This document shows positions 35,046 to 48,321 of a DNA stretch of 64,000 bases, piece after piece. The notes beneath the pieces are model-generated. The model saw only the letters and a program-made list of their open reading frames with translations. It ran no database searches and was not told the origin of the DNA. This stretch comes from Lentzea waywayandensis (lineage in GTDB: Bacteria; Actinomycetota; Actinomycetes; Mycobacteriales; Pseudonocardiaceae): the NCBI RefSeq assembly GCF_900115955.1, contig NZ_FOYL01000001.1:1-64000 (forward strand). The letters are read 5' to 3'. Numbering within the stretch: the first letter of the stretch is position 1; every line of letters begins with the position of its first letter. The position numbers and the translations under genes were made by a program.

Positions 35046-36848
35046 GTGGAGGACAGCAGCAGGCTCATCGGCAGCCGCTACCAGTTGAAGCAGAAGGTCG
35101 GCCAGGGCGCGATGGGAGTCGTCTGGCAGGCCTACGACGAGCAGCTTCACCGTCTGGTCGCGGCCAAGGAGTTGCTCGCGCTGGACGGCCTCGACGACGC
35201 CAGGGTGGACCGCGCGAAGGCCAGGGCCATGCGCGAGGCCCGCCTCGCCGCCCGTCTGGAGCACCCGAACGCCATCCGCGTCTACGACGTCGTGGAGGAG
35301 GACGGCCGACCGTGGCTGATCATGGAGTACCTCCCCTCCCGCAGCCTCGCCGCCGTGATCACCGAGCAGGGCACGCTGCCGCCCCGTGAGGTGGCCCGCA
35401 TCGGGTGCTACACCGCCGCCGCACTGGCCGCCGCGCACCGCCACGGCATCCAGCACCGCGACGTGAAGCCCGGCAACGTGCTGATCGGCGACCAGGAAGT
35501 CAAGATCACCGACTTCGGCATCTCCCGCGCCACCGACGACGACGGCACTGCCACCGCGACCGGCACCATCGGCACCCCCGCGTTCTTCTCCCCCGAGGTC
35601 GCCCGCGGGGAGGACGCCGGTCTCCCCTCCGACGTCTTCTCGCTCGGCGCCACGCTCTACAACGCCGTGGAGGGCGGCCCGCCGTTCGGCACGGCGGACA
35701 ACAACCTCGTGATGCTGCACCGCGTCGCCGGCGGTTCGATCATGCCGCCCGCCAACGCGGGCCCCCTGCTGTCCCCCGTGCTGTTCCGGCTGCTCGCGAA
35801 CGACCCCGAGCGCCGCCCGAGCATGCAGGAGGCCGTCCACCTGCTGGCCGCCGTCGTGAACGAGACGCCGCAGGCCTCCCAGGCGACCGTGGTCATCCCC
35901 GCGACGGTCAAGCTCCCGGTCGAGGCGCAGCCGGAGGAGAAGGCGAAGCAGGAGGCCGCGGCCGCCGCGGCAGGGTTGATCGCGGGCGCCGCGGCCGTGG
36001 AGGCCGCCGGTCTGACCGCCCCGCCCAAGGCAGAGCCCGAACCCGAGCCGGCACCGGAACCGGAAGCGGCCCCCGAGCCCGAGGCGACGCCGGAACCCGA
36101 GGCGCCAACACCGGTCGCCGAGGTACCGGCGGAAGCACCCGCTCCCGTGGAGCAGAAGGCCCCGATCGCGACGCCGCCGCCAGTGGTCCGCGAGACCGCC
36201 GCGCAGCCGCCCACGCCGGTGCTTCCCGTCAGCACCCCACCCGCACCCCCGGCGGAACCCGACGAGAACCGCCGCAAGTTCCCGCTCGTCCCCATCGCGA
36301 TCGTCCTTCTCGTGCTGGCCGTGGGCGTCGGCTCGTTCCTGTTGTGGCCCAAGGGCAACGGCAACCAGAACAACGCTCAGCCGCCCAGCAGCAGCCAGAC
36401 CGGTTCGAGCACCCCGTCGAACCAGCCGACGTCGGGTCAGACCCAGCCGCAGCAGCCGGCGGACAGCCAGACCCCGCCACCGGCGAACTCCCAGACGAAC
36501 CCTCCGGTCGGCACGCCGAGCCAGGGCCAGCCGGAAACGCCCGCCGGGCCGAAGAACGCCCAGGAGGCGATCACCGCCTACTACGCGCTCATCCCCGGCG
36601 ACCTGCAGGCCGGGTACGCGTCGCTCACGGACCGGTTCAAGGCCGTACGCACGCCGAGCTTCCAGGCCTACCAGTCGTTCTGGGACGACTACACCGCGGT
36701 GCAGCTGTCGAACTTCGTACCGCAGGGCGACAACGTCGTGACCGTGACCCTGCAGTACATGCAGGGCGCGACCGTCTCCACGACCGAAACGCACACATAC
36801 ACGTTCGTGCAGCAGAACGGCAAGTGGATGATCGACAACCAGGCATGA
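35046..36848 (+). CDS. Membrane Ser/Thr protein kinase
   Basis: A 600-residue PknB-type Hanks kinase. The catalytic domain shows the glycine loop GQGAMGVV, Lys41 in VAAKEL, HRDVKPGNV (Asp139), DFG (Asp156) and the activation-loop end GTPAFFSPEVA. A long Pro/Glu/Ala-rich linker with PEPEP repeats joins a single membrane helix (FPLVPIAIVLLVLAVGVGSFLLW, about residues 411-433). The outer part has a Ser/Gln/Pro-rich spacer and a SnoaL-like domain (AITAYYALIPGDLQAGYASLTDRFKAV), likely the sensor. GTG 35046 is chosen as start; GTG 35019 would add nine residues. It is followed seven bases later by an SDR gene. Confidence 0.9.
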   Translation: MEDSSRLIGSRYQLKQKVGQGAMGVVWQAYDEQLHRLVAAKELLALDGLDDARVDRAKARAMREARLAARLEHPNAIRVYDVVEEDGRPWLIMEYLPSRSLAAVITEQGTLPPREVARIGCYTAAALAAAHRHGIQHRDVKPGNVLIGDQEVKITDFGISRATDDDGTATATGTIGTPAFFSPEVARGEDAGLPSDVFSLGATLYNAVEGGPPFGTADNNLVMLHRVAGGSIMPPANAGPLLSPVLFRLLANDPERRPSMQEAVHLLAAVVNETPQASQATVVIPATVKLPVEAQPEEKAKQEAAAAAAGLIAGAAAVEAAGLTAPPKAEPEPEPAPEPEAAPEPEATPEPEAPTPVAEVPAEAPAPVEQKAPIATPPPVVRETAAQPPTPVLPVSTPPAPPAEPDENRRKFPLVPIAIVLLVLAVGVGSFLLWPKGNGNQNNAQPPSSSQTGSSTPSNQPTSGQTQPQQPADSQTPPPANSQTNPPVGTPSQGQPETPAGPKNAQEAITAYYALIPGDLQAGYASLTDRFKAVRTPSFQAYQSFWDDYTAVQLSNFVPQGDNVVTVTLQYMQGATVSTTETHTYTFVQQNGKWMIDNQA

Positions 36849-36855
36849 TCGGCGC

Positions 36856-37593
36856 ATGACTCGACGCGCGCTCGTCACCGGAGCCTCCCGCGGCATCGGC
36901 GCCGCCATCGCACACACCCTCGCGGCGGGCGGCCACCAGGTCGCCGTCCACTACCGCTCCGGCGCGGACGAGGCCAAGGCCGTGGCGGCGAGCCTGCCCG
37001 GCGACGGCCACGTGACCGTCCAGGGCGACCTCGGCGCGAACCAGGCCGAGCAGGTCGTCCACGAGACCGTCGAGAAGCTCGGCGGTCTCGACGTGCTGGT
37101 CAACAACGCGGGGATCTACTTCCACCACCCCATCGCCGCGACGAGCTTCGAGGAGTGGCAGCAGGCCTGGCGCCGCACGATCGAGCTCAACCTGTACGGC
37201 CCCGCCGACCTCGCCTGGCACGCGGTCCGGCACATGTCCGCGGGCGGTCGCATCATCAACGTCGGCTCGCGGGGTGCCTACCGGGGCGAGCCCGACGCCC
37301 CCGCGTACGGCGCGGCGAAGGCCGGTCTGCACGCGATGACCCAGTCGCTCGCCCAGTCCCTGGCGCCTCAGGGCATCGCGGTCGCGGGCGTCGCGCCGGG
37401 GTTCGTGCGGACCGACATGGTCACCGAGCTCCTCGCGAGTCCGGAGGGCGAGCGGATCCGGGCGCAGAGCCCGTTCGGCCGCGTCGCCGAACCCGAGGAG
37501 GTCGCCGCCGCGGTCGCGTGGCTGACCACGGAGAACGCGCTGTGGGCCAGCGGCACGATCATCGACGTGAACGGCGCCTCATACCTCCGATGA
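36856..37593 (+). CDS. 3-oxoacyl-ACP-reductase-like SDR
   Basis: A 245-residue SDR: TGASRGIG cofactor motif, LDVLVNNAGIY, catalytic Ser in IINVGSRGAY and YGAAKAG, ending WASGTIIDVNGASYLR like FabG-type enzymes. The position directly after the kinase gene suggests co-transcription, but fatty-acid genes are absent. The real substrate is not predictable. Confidence 0.82.
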   Translation: MTRRALVTGASRGIGAAIAHTLAAGGHQVAVHYRSGADEAKAVAASLPGDGHVTVQGDLGANQAEQVVHETVEKLGGLDVLVNNAGIYFHHPIAATSFEEWQQAWRRTIELNLYGPADLAWHAVRHMSAGGRIINVGSRGAYRGEPDAPAYGAAKAGLHAMTQSLAQSLAPQGIAVAGVAPGFVRTDMVTELLASPEGERIRAQSPFGRVAEPEEVAAAVAWLTTENALWASGTIIDVNGASYLR

Positions 37594-37644
37594 TTCCCGG
37601 AAACCGACCGGAACCAGTTCCGGTACCGAGTTGATCTTCCGGCA

Positions 37645-37660
37645 ACCGGTCTAGACCACT
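37645..37660. promoter_or_regulatory. Candidate DasR-responsive element (dre) of the second chitinase
   Basis: ACCGGTCTAGACCACT differs at one base from the Streptomyces consensus ACTGGTCTAGACCACT. It lies 45-60 bases upstream of the ATG of the chitinase-lectin gene, and a second match occurs before the chitinase at 16041-17084. Confidence 0.75.
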
Positions 37661-37704
37661 AACGTCGCGGTGGGCGCTCGACGAAGTGGAAGGCCTCCCC
37701 TGCA

Positions 37705-39042
37705 ATGCGTTCATTCCGTTCACGCCTCGGCGCCGCCGGCCTCGCGCTGGCCGCCGCCGCGGCGACATTGACAGTCATGGCGCCTGCCGCGCAGGCCGCC
37801 TATCCCGCCGGGTTCAAGAGCGTCGGCTACATGCCGTCCTGGGCCGGCAACGTCAGCTCGATCCAGTACAGCAAGCTCACGCACATCAACTACTCGTTCG
37901 TGCTGCCGAACTCCAACGGCACGCTCCAGGGCCTGCCGGACCCCGGCAAGTTGCAGCAACTGGTGAGCCTCGGCCACCAGAACAACGTCAAGGTCTCGAT
38001 CGCGGTCGGCGGCTGGAACGGCGGCAACGACGACAACTTCGAGATCCTGGCGGCCAGCGCGAACGGCCGCACGACGTTCGTCAACGCACTGATCAACCTG
38101 GTCAACCAGTACAATCTCGACGGTGTCGACATCGACTGGGAGTACCCGGATCCGGGCGTTGAGGGTGACAACTACACGCTGCTGATGCGTCAGCTCGGCG
38201 ACCAGTTGCACAGCCGCGGCAAGCTGCTCACGGCCGCGGTCGTGAGCGAGGGCGGCACGGCGAACGGCGTGCAGCCCGCGGTGTTCGGCATCGTCGACTG
38301 GCTGAACATCATGGCCTACGACGGTGGCAGCCCGCACGCGAACTACGACTGGTCGATCGCTTCCGTCAACTTCTGGAAGAACCGCGGACTGCCTGCGAGC
38401 AAGGCCGTTCTCGGTGTCCCGTTCTACAGCCGGCCGACCTACATCTCCTACCGCGACCTCGTCGCGCAGGACCCGGCCAACGCCAACCGCGACAGCTACA
38501 ACGGCAACCAGTACAACGGCCTGCCGACGATCCGTCGCAAGACGACGTGGGCGCTGTCGAACGCGGGCGGCATCATGAACTGGGAGCTCTCCCAGGACAC
38601 GACCGGTGCCACCAGCCTGCTCAACGCCATCTGGGAGACCGCCGGCAACGGCAACCCCCAGCCTCCGACCGGCGGCACCATCACCGGTTTCGGCGGTAAG
38701 TGCGTCGACGTGGCCGCGGCGAACTCGGCCAACGGCACCGCGGTGCAGCTCTACACGTGCAACGGCACCAACGCCCAGCAGTGGACTCGCAACGGAAGCA
38801 CGTTGCGCGCCTTGGGCAAGTGCCTCGACGCGTCGGGTACCGCCAACGGCGCGGTGACCCAGCTGTGGGACTGCACGGGTTCCGGCAACCAGCAGTGGAC
38901 CGCCGAGGCCAACGGCCAGCTGCGCAACACAGCGTCAGGAAGATGTCTCGACGCCACCGGCAACAGCTCCGCCGACGGCACCAGGCTTCAGCTCTGGGAC
39001 TGCGCCGGCACCGCCAACCAGCGGTGGACCATCAACGCCTGA
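37705..39042 (+). CDS. Secreted GH18 chitinase with ricin-type lectin domain
   Basis: A 445-residue exported chitinase. Signal peptide ending in APAAQAA (about residue 32); GH18 domain with KVSIAVGGWNGG and LDGVDIDWEY (Glu146 acid), YDGGSPHANYDWSIASVNFWK and VPFYSRPTYI. The C-terminal 120 residues form a ricin B-type beta-trefoil with three QxW repeats (QQWTRNGS, QQWTAEANG, QRWTINA) and repeated GKCVD/GKCLD/GRCLD openings. The lectin part likely targets it to sugar polymers. Regulation by DasR is suggested by the adjacent dre. Its last 108 bases overlap an antisense SMR gene. Confidence 0.93.
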   Translation: MRSFRSRLGAAGLALAAAAATLTVMAPAAQAAYPAGFKSVGYMPSWAGNVSSIQYSKLTHINYSFVLPNSNGTLQGLPDPGKLQQLVSLGHQNNVKVSIAVGGWNGGNDDNFEILAASANGRTTFVNALINLVNQYNLDGVDIDWEYPDPGVEGDNYTLLMRQLGDQLHSRGKLLTAAVVSEGGTANGVQPAVFGIVDWLNIMAYDGGSPHANYDWSIASVNFWKNRGLPASKAVLGVPFYSRPTYISYRDLVAQDPANANRDSYNGNQYNGLPTIRRKTTWALSNAGGIMNWELSQDTTGATSLLNAIWETAGNGNPQPPTGGTITGFGGKCVDVAAANSANGTAVQLYTCNGTNAQQWTRNGSTLRALGKCLDASGTANGAVTQLWDCTGSGNQQWTAEANGQLRNTASGRCLDATGNSSADGTRLQLWDCAGTANQRWTINA

Positions 39043-39342
39043 GGCTCCTGACTTCAGGAACTTCAGCCCGATGACGCAGGCGATGATCCCGGTGAGGAAC
39101 ACGATCTTCCACGCGGAGAGCGTCTCCTCGCCGGTGATCATCGCCCACGTCACCGTCAGGGCCGCACCGATGCCGACCCACACGGCGTAGGCGGTCCCGA
39201 CCGGAATTCGTTTCATGCCAATGGAAAGCCCGACCATGCTCAGCGTCGCGGCGACCAGGAACAGCACATAGGCCCCCTGGGACAACGCCGTCGCCCACAC
39301 GGCTTCGAGCACTGCGCTTCCCAGCAACACGGCCCAGTACAT
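38935..39342 (-). CDS. Small multidrug resistance (SMR) transporter subunit, long form
   Basis: A 135-residue four-helix SMR protein (WAVLLGSAVLEAVWATALSQ, YVLFLVAATLSMVGLSIGM, PVGTAYAVWVGIGAALTVTWAMITGEE, WKIVFLTGIIACVIGLKFLKS) with the family Glu in VLEAVWA. About 30 extra C-terminal residues (GVDGPPLVGGAGAVPELKPGAV..) run antisense into the chitinase gene and look like read-through beyond the normal 105-residue length. It overlaps its partner by one base, TGATG, as in paired SMR pumps that work as heterodimers. Confidence 0.8.
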   Translation of the reverse strand: MYWAVLLGSAVLEAVWATALSQGAYVLFLVAATLSMVGLSIGMKRIPVGTAYAVWVGIGAALTVTWAMITGEETLSAWKIVFLTGIIACVIGLKFLKSGASGVDGPPLVGGAGAVPELKPGAVGGAVAGGVETSS

Positions 39343-39656
39343 CAGCTCACCACCTTCAGGCCCGCGACGCAGCCGATCAACGCGACCAGCAGCAACGCCC
39401 TGGCCACCCCGAGCTTCTCCTCACCGCGCAGTACCGCGACGAGCACCGTGAGCACGGCCCCCACGCCGACCCACACCGCGTACGCCGTGCCGACCGGGAT
39501 CCCCCGCATCGCCCACGCGAGCCCGACGACGCTCAGCGTCATCGTCACGGCGAACACCACCACCGGCCACGGCCGGCGGAAACCCTTCGACGCCGACAGC
39601 GCCGTGGCCCAGACGGCCTCCAGCACTCCCGACGCGATCAGCACCACCCAGTACAT
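39342..39656 (-). CDS. Small multidrug resistance (SMR) transporter subunit
   Basis: A 104-residue SMR protein of standard length: VVLIASGVLEAVWATALSAS, WPVVVFAVTMTLSVVGLAWAM, PVGTAYAVWVGVGAVLTVLVAVLRGEE and ARALLLVALIGCVAGLKVVS. The first gene of the pair. Likely guanidinium or quaternary-amine export, coupled to protons. The palindrome TGGTAC-N4-GTACCA lies directly before the ATG (39657-39672); no ykkC-type riboswitch was recognised. Confidence 0.85.
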   Translation of the reverse strand: MYWVVLIASGVLEAVWATALSASKGFRRPWPVVVFAVTMTLSVVGLAWAMRGIPVGTAYAVWVGVGAVLTVLVAVLRGEEKLGVARALLLVALIGCVAGLKVVS

Positions 39657-39672
39657 TGGTACGACCGTACCA
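39657..39672. promoter_or_regulatory. Inverted repeat directly upstream of the SMR pair
   Basis: TGGTAC (39657-39662) and GTACCA (39667-39672) with a four-base spacer, ending one base before the SMR start codon. Its position suits a repressor operator, but no regulator gene is adjacent. Confidence 0.5.
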
Positions 39673-39707
39673 GAAAAGCGCCAACCGGGCGGCTACGATC
39701 ACGTGAT

Positions 39708-40580
39708 GTGGCTCCCAGCCTGGAAAACCTGCTGGTCGTAGGCGTCGCGTCGAGCGCTCTGTTCGACCTGACCGCGTCCGACGCCGTCTTCTCGTCCGAG
39801 GGCGAACAGGCCTATCGCGCCTACCAGGAAGCCCACCTGTCCGAACCGTTCGCGGCGGGCGTCGCATTCCCGTTCATCCGCCGGCTGCTGCGACTCAACT
39901 CGCTGGCACCGCTGGTCGAGGTGATCGTGCTGTCGCGCAACTCCCCCGACACCGGCCTGCGCATCCTTCGCTCCGCCGCACATCACGGCCTCACGATCAC
40001 CCGCGCGATCTTCACCGAGGGCCGGGCACCGCACGAGTTCATGCCGGCGCTGAACATGTCGTTGTTCCTGTCCGCCAACGAGAACGACGTCCGCAAGGCC
40101 ACCGCGGCCGGTCTCCCCGCCGGCCAGGTGCTCAAGTCGTCGTTCCAGGACGACGACGATCCGGCGCTGCGCATCGCGTTCGACTTCGACGGCGTCCTGG
40201 CCGACGACGCCTCCGAGCGGATCTACCAGAGCGGCGGACTCGACCAGTTCCAGCAGCACGAGGCCACGAACGTCGTCACGCCCCTGGATCCCGGTCCACT
40301 GAGGAACTTCCTCGCGGGCGTGAACCGCATCCAGCGCCAGGCAGAAGATCGCATCCGGGTCTCGGTGGTGACCGCGCGGTCCGCCCCGGCACACGAACGC
40401 GCGATCAACAGCCTCAAGGCCTGGGGGCTGACGGTGAACGACGCGTTCTTCCTGGGAGGCTTGAAGAAGGCGCCGATCCTGGACGTGCTGAAGCCGCACA
40501 TCTTCTTCGACGACCAGCGCGGGCACCTGATCCAGACCGTGCCGTGCGTGCACATCCCGTTCGGCGTGACGAACGAATGA
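39708..40580 (+). CDS. 5'-nucleotidase (cytosolic NT5C1-like)
   Basis: A 290-residue protein matching the PF06189-type 5'-nucleotidase: LLVVGVASSALFDLTASDAVF, the motif FDFDGVLADDASERIYQ (Asp nucleophile), VVTARSAPAHERAINSLKAWGLTVNDAFFLGGLKK and the final IFFDDQRGHLIQTV, all HAD-type elements. It would dephosphorylate nucleoside monophosphates. GTG 39708 is chosen; the first residues agree with family starts. It runs tail-to-tail with the SseB gene with no gap. Confidence 0.82.
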   Translation: MAPSLENLLVVGVASSALFDLTASDAVFSSEGEQAYRAYQEAHLSEPFAAGVAFPFIRRLLRLNSLAPLVEVIVLSRNSPDTGLRILRSAAHHGLTITRAIFTEGRAPHEFMPALNMSLFLSANENDVRKATAAGLPAGQVLKSSFQDDDDPALRIAFDFDGVLADDASERIYQSGGLDQFQQHEATNVVTPLDPGPLRNFLAGVNRIQRQAEDRIRVSVVTARSAPAHERAINSLKAWGLTVNDAFFLGGLKKAPILDVLKPHIFFDDQRGHLIQTVPCVHIPFGVTNE

Positions 40581-41297
40581 TCAGGAGCGGCGCCACCACC
40601 GCTTCGGCCGCGGCGCCCGCACCGGGTCCAGGCCCATCCCTTCCAACTCGGCCAGATGGCCGGCATGGGTCCTGGTGTTCAGCGCGATCGTGCCCAGCTG
40701 CGGATCTTCCTCGCCGATCACCACTTCCTCGGCCAGCAGAACGTCCATCAACCGCTTCACCGATGGCGACGGGATCGGTTCGTCGACCGCGATGTGCAGC
40801 ATCAGGTGTTCCATGCCGGTGTCATGCCACCGGGCGTTCGACACCCAGACCGTCCTGATCGCGGGGAACTCCGCGATCCGCCGCACCAGCGCCTGCCGGA
40901 GCGCGATGGCCAGCGCGTGCGTGGACGGACGAAGCTTCAACCACTCCCCCGCAGCGTCGCGGCCGCGCTCGCGCATCGTCCGGCGCAGCAACGGCACCGG
41001 CACGCGGGCCCAGCCGCCGAACGAGTGCAGCGACAGCATCTCGACACCGGTCTGCTTCGCGATGTCCAGCAGCCGCAGCACATCGCAGTGCACGGCACCG
41101 GCGGCCTGCGGCAACTTCTCGGCACAGCACGCCTCGCTGACGAAGCCGGGAATGGCTGGGCCTCCGTCAGCGTCCTTGGCGAAGAGCACGGAGCCGCTCG
41201 CCTGCACGGGAACGAACACCCCGTGGTCGACCAGCGCGGCGAGCAGCTCCGAGTCGCCGGACTGAGCGTCGAGAGCAGTGGCGAGCGCAGAGTTCAC
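40581..41297 (-). CDS. SseB-family protein
   Basis: A 238-residue protein resembling SseB: N-terminal SELLAALVDHGVFVPVQASGS, AIPGFVSEACCAEKLPQ, GAVHCDVLRLLDIAKQTGVEML, and a C-terminal SseB-type block (ALRQALVRRIAEFPAIRTVWVSNARWHDTGMEHLMLHIAVD). GTG 41297 fits the GGAGG better than ATG 41303, which would be only two bases away. A terminator hairpin lies just upstream, so it is not in the carboxylase operon. Function unknown in actinobacteria. Confidence 0.75.
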   Translation of the reverse strand: MNSALATALDAQSGDSELLAALVDHGVFVPVQASGSVLFAKDADGGPAIPGFVSEACCAEKLPQAAGAVHCDVLRLLDIAKQTGVEMLSLHSFGGWARVPVPLLRRTMRERGRDAAGEWLKLRPSTHALAIALRQALVRRIAEFPAIRTVWVSNARWHDTGMEHLMLHIAVDEPIPSPSVKRLMDVLLAEEVVIGEEDPQLGTIALNTRTHAGHLAELEGMGLDPVRAPRPKRWWRRS

Positions 41298-41317
41298 GAT
41301 CATTTCCTCCCCCAAGG

Positions 41318-41352
41318 AAAAAGCCCGGCCACCCCCAACGGGATGACCGGGC
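41318..41352 (-). terminator. Intrinsic terminator of the carboxylase gene
   Basis: The minus strand reads a GCCCGG...CCGGGC hairpin (41323-41352) followed by TTTTT (41318-41322), 17 bases after the carboxylase stop at 41369. Confidence 0.75.
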
Positions 41353-41368
41353 CTGATCATAGAACCTG

Positions 41369-46834
<5,466 letters not shown>

Positions 46835-46950
46835 CGACTTGGCTCCTCGCGGACATTACGACCTCAGCGGCAAACGCCGCCCAATCGATGTACACACTCT
46901 CGTCTACTACCCGGTAGGAAAACCGCTAGATCGAAGCGAGTTGAGCAGCG

Positions 46951-46967
46951 TGGTTTGTATGAAACCA
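46951..46967. promoter_or_regulatory. Inverted repeat upstream of the carboxylase gene
   Basis: TGGTTT-N5-AAACCA (46951-46967), about 115 bases before the carboxylase ATG. It could be an operator of the carboxylase. The rest of 46835-46994 holds no gene. Confidence 0.4.
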
Positions 46968-46994
46968 ACAAGCCACCAGGTCCTCGGCACAGCA

Positions 46995-48146
46995 TCACTT
47001 GAGCCCGTGTCCCAACTCACCACCCCGCTCGGCGTTCACCCGGGACCATCCGAGCCCCGCGGCGAACACGAGCGGTAACGCCGTGATCACCAGGGCGGTG
47101 CGCACCGACAGCGCGTCGGCCAGGACTCCCCCGGCCAGCGCCCCGACGGGCTGCCCCACCCCGAACGTCATCATGCGCCCCACCAGGTTGACTCTGCCCT
47201 GAAGATGATCAGGGGAGATCAGCTGGCGCACCGTGATGCCGTTGACGATGACGATCGTCGAGGTCAGGCCCCACAGGGCGGTGCTGAGCACGGCGAGCCA
47301 CCACAGCTGTACCCCCACCAGTAACCCCATCACCCCCACCCCGGCGGACAGCCCGATCGTGGTGGTGCGGCGGGGTTCGCAGGTGTCGCTGATCGCGGGC
47401 ATGAGAACGGTGGCGGCGAACGACCCGGCGGCCAGCGCGCTGAACAGCACACCGATCCGCGCGTCGTTCTGCGGCACCTCGAACACCCGGACGGCGTAGA
47501 CCACCAGGAGCCCGGACACGGCGCCACCCGCGACGGCCTGACCGAGACCCAAGGCGAGGAAGAGCCGGACTGTGGGTTCCCTCCACAGGAAGTCGAGTCC
47601 TTCCCGGATGTCCGCTTTGAGGGAGGTTCGCGGTGGCCGGGTCAGGTTCAGCGGTCGCAGGATCGTGCGGACGAGCGCCGCGGACACGGCGAAGCTCACC
47701 GCGTCGAGCGCCATCGTCCCGGCCGGCCCGTGGATCGCGAACAGCACGCCCGCCACCGACGGCGCCACGACGTGCACGGCGGTGGCCGTGCTCCAGATGG
47801 CGCTGTTGGCCCGGACGAGGTTCTCGCCGCCGACGAGCGCGGGTACGGCGCCGAAGGTGGCGGCGTCGAACCAGACACCGACGCTCGCGACCCCGGCCGC
47901 GACCAGCAGGAGGTGCAGCGGCGTCAGTGCGTGCAGAGCCGACGCCACGGGCACGCTGGCGAGCAGCCCGGCGCTGACCAGGTCGGTGACGACCATGACC
48001 GTGCGCCGGTGCGTGCGGTCGACGAGCGCGCCCGCGACGAGACCGAACGCGAGGTACGGCGCCGCCGTCAGCGCCGCGAGCGCTCCCGTGTACGCGGCGC
48101 TGCCGGTGAGCGAGTACATGAGGACGGGCAGCGCGACGGCCGACAC
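46995..48146 (-). CDS. MFS transporter lacking a proper start (probably truncated)
   Basis: The frame from GTG 48146 encodes 383 residues with about eleven hydrophobic segments typical of the MFS_3 enterobactin-exporter-like group (AVALPVLMYSLTGSAAYTGALAALTAAP, VDRTHRRTVMVVTDL, FLWREPTVRLFL). The same frame remains open and family-like for about 30 codons upstream (TEQFRTLWYDREFGKFWLARLVSTAG, which includes half of helix 1), but no start codon precedes the in-frame stop near 48240. A TnpB element begins at about 48245, so the natural start was probably lost by insertion. Expression from GTG 48146 would give a protein missing part of helix 1. Confidence 0.65.
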   Translation of the reverse strand: MSAVALPVLMYSLTGSAAYTGALAALTAAPYLAFGLVAGALVDRTHRRTVMVVTDLVSAGLLASVPVASALHALTPLHLLLVAAGVASVGVWFDAATFGAVPALVGGENLVRANSAIWSTATAVHVVAPSVAGVLFAIHGPAGTMALDAVSFAVSAALVRTILRPLNLTRPPRTSLKADIREGLDFLWREPTVRLFLALGLGQAVAGGAVSGLLVVYAVRVFEVPQNDARIGVLFSALAAGSFAATVLMPAISDTCEPRRTTTIGLSAGVGVMGLLVGVQLWWLAVLSTALWGLTSTIVIVNGITVRQLISPDHLQGRVNLVGRMMTFGVGQPVGALAGGVLADALSVRTALVITALPLVFAAGLGWSRVNAERGGELGHGLK

Positions 48147-48321
48147 CGCGGTCCCGGCCGTCGAGACCAGCCTGGCGAGCCAGAACTTCCCGAACTCCCG
48201 GTCGTACCAGAGGGTTCTGAACTGTTCGGTGGTTTGTGATCATGTGTGATTGAACGTGTTCGTTCGTGAGCTGGGATGACCCTTCGCGGCGATGGGAACA
48301 TGTGTTCGGTAGGCTGGTCGG

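Noticed and set aside
39657..39704. Guanidine (ykkC) riboswitch before the SMR genes
   Set aside because: The space between the SMR start and the divergent nucleotidase gene is under 60 bases, too short, and only a simple dyad is present.
48068..48301. A 77-codon minus-strand frame upstream of tnpB
   Set aside because: It runs out of frame through the MFS region and has no domain; the region is better explained as the element edge and the truncated MFS gene.
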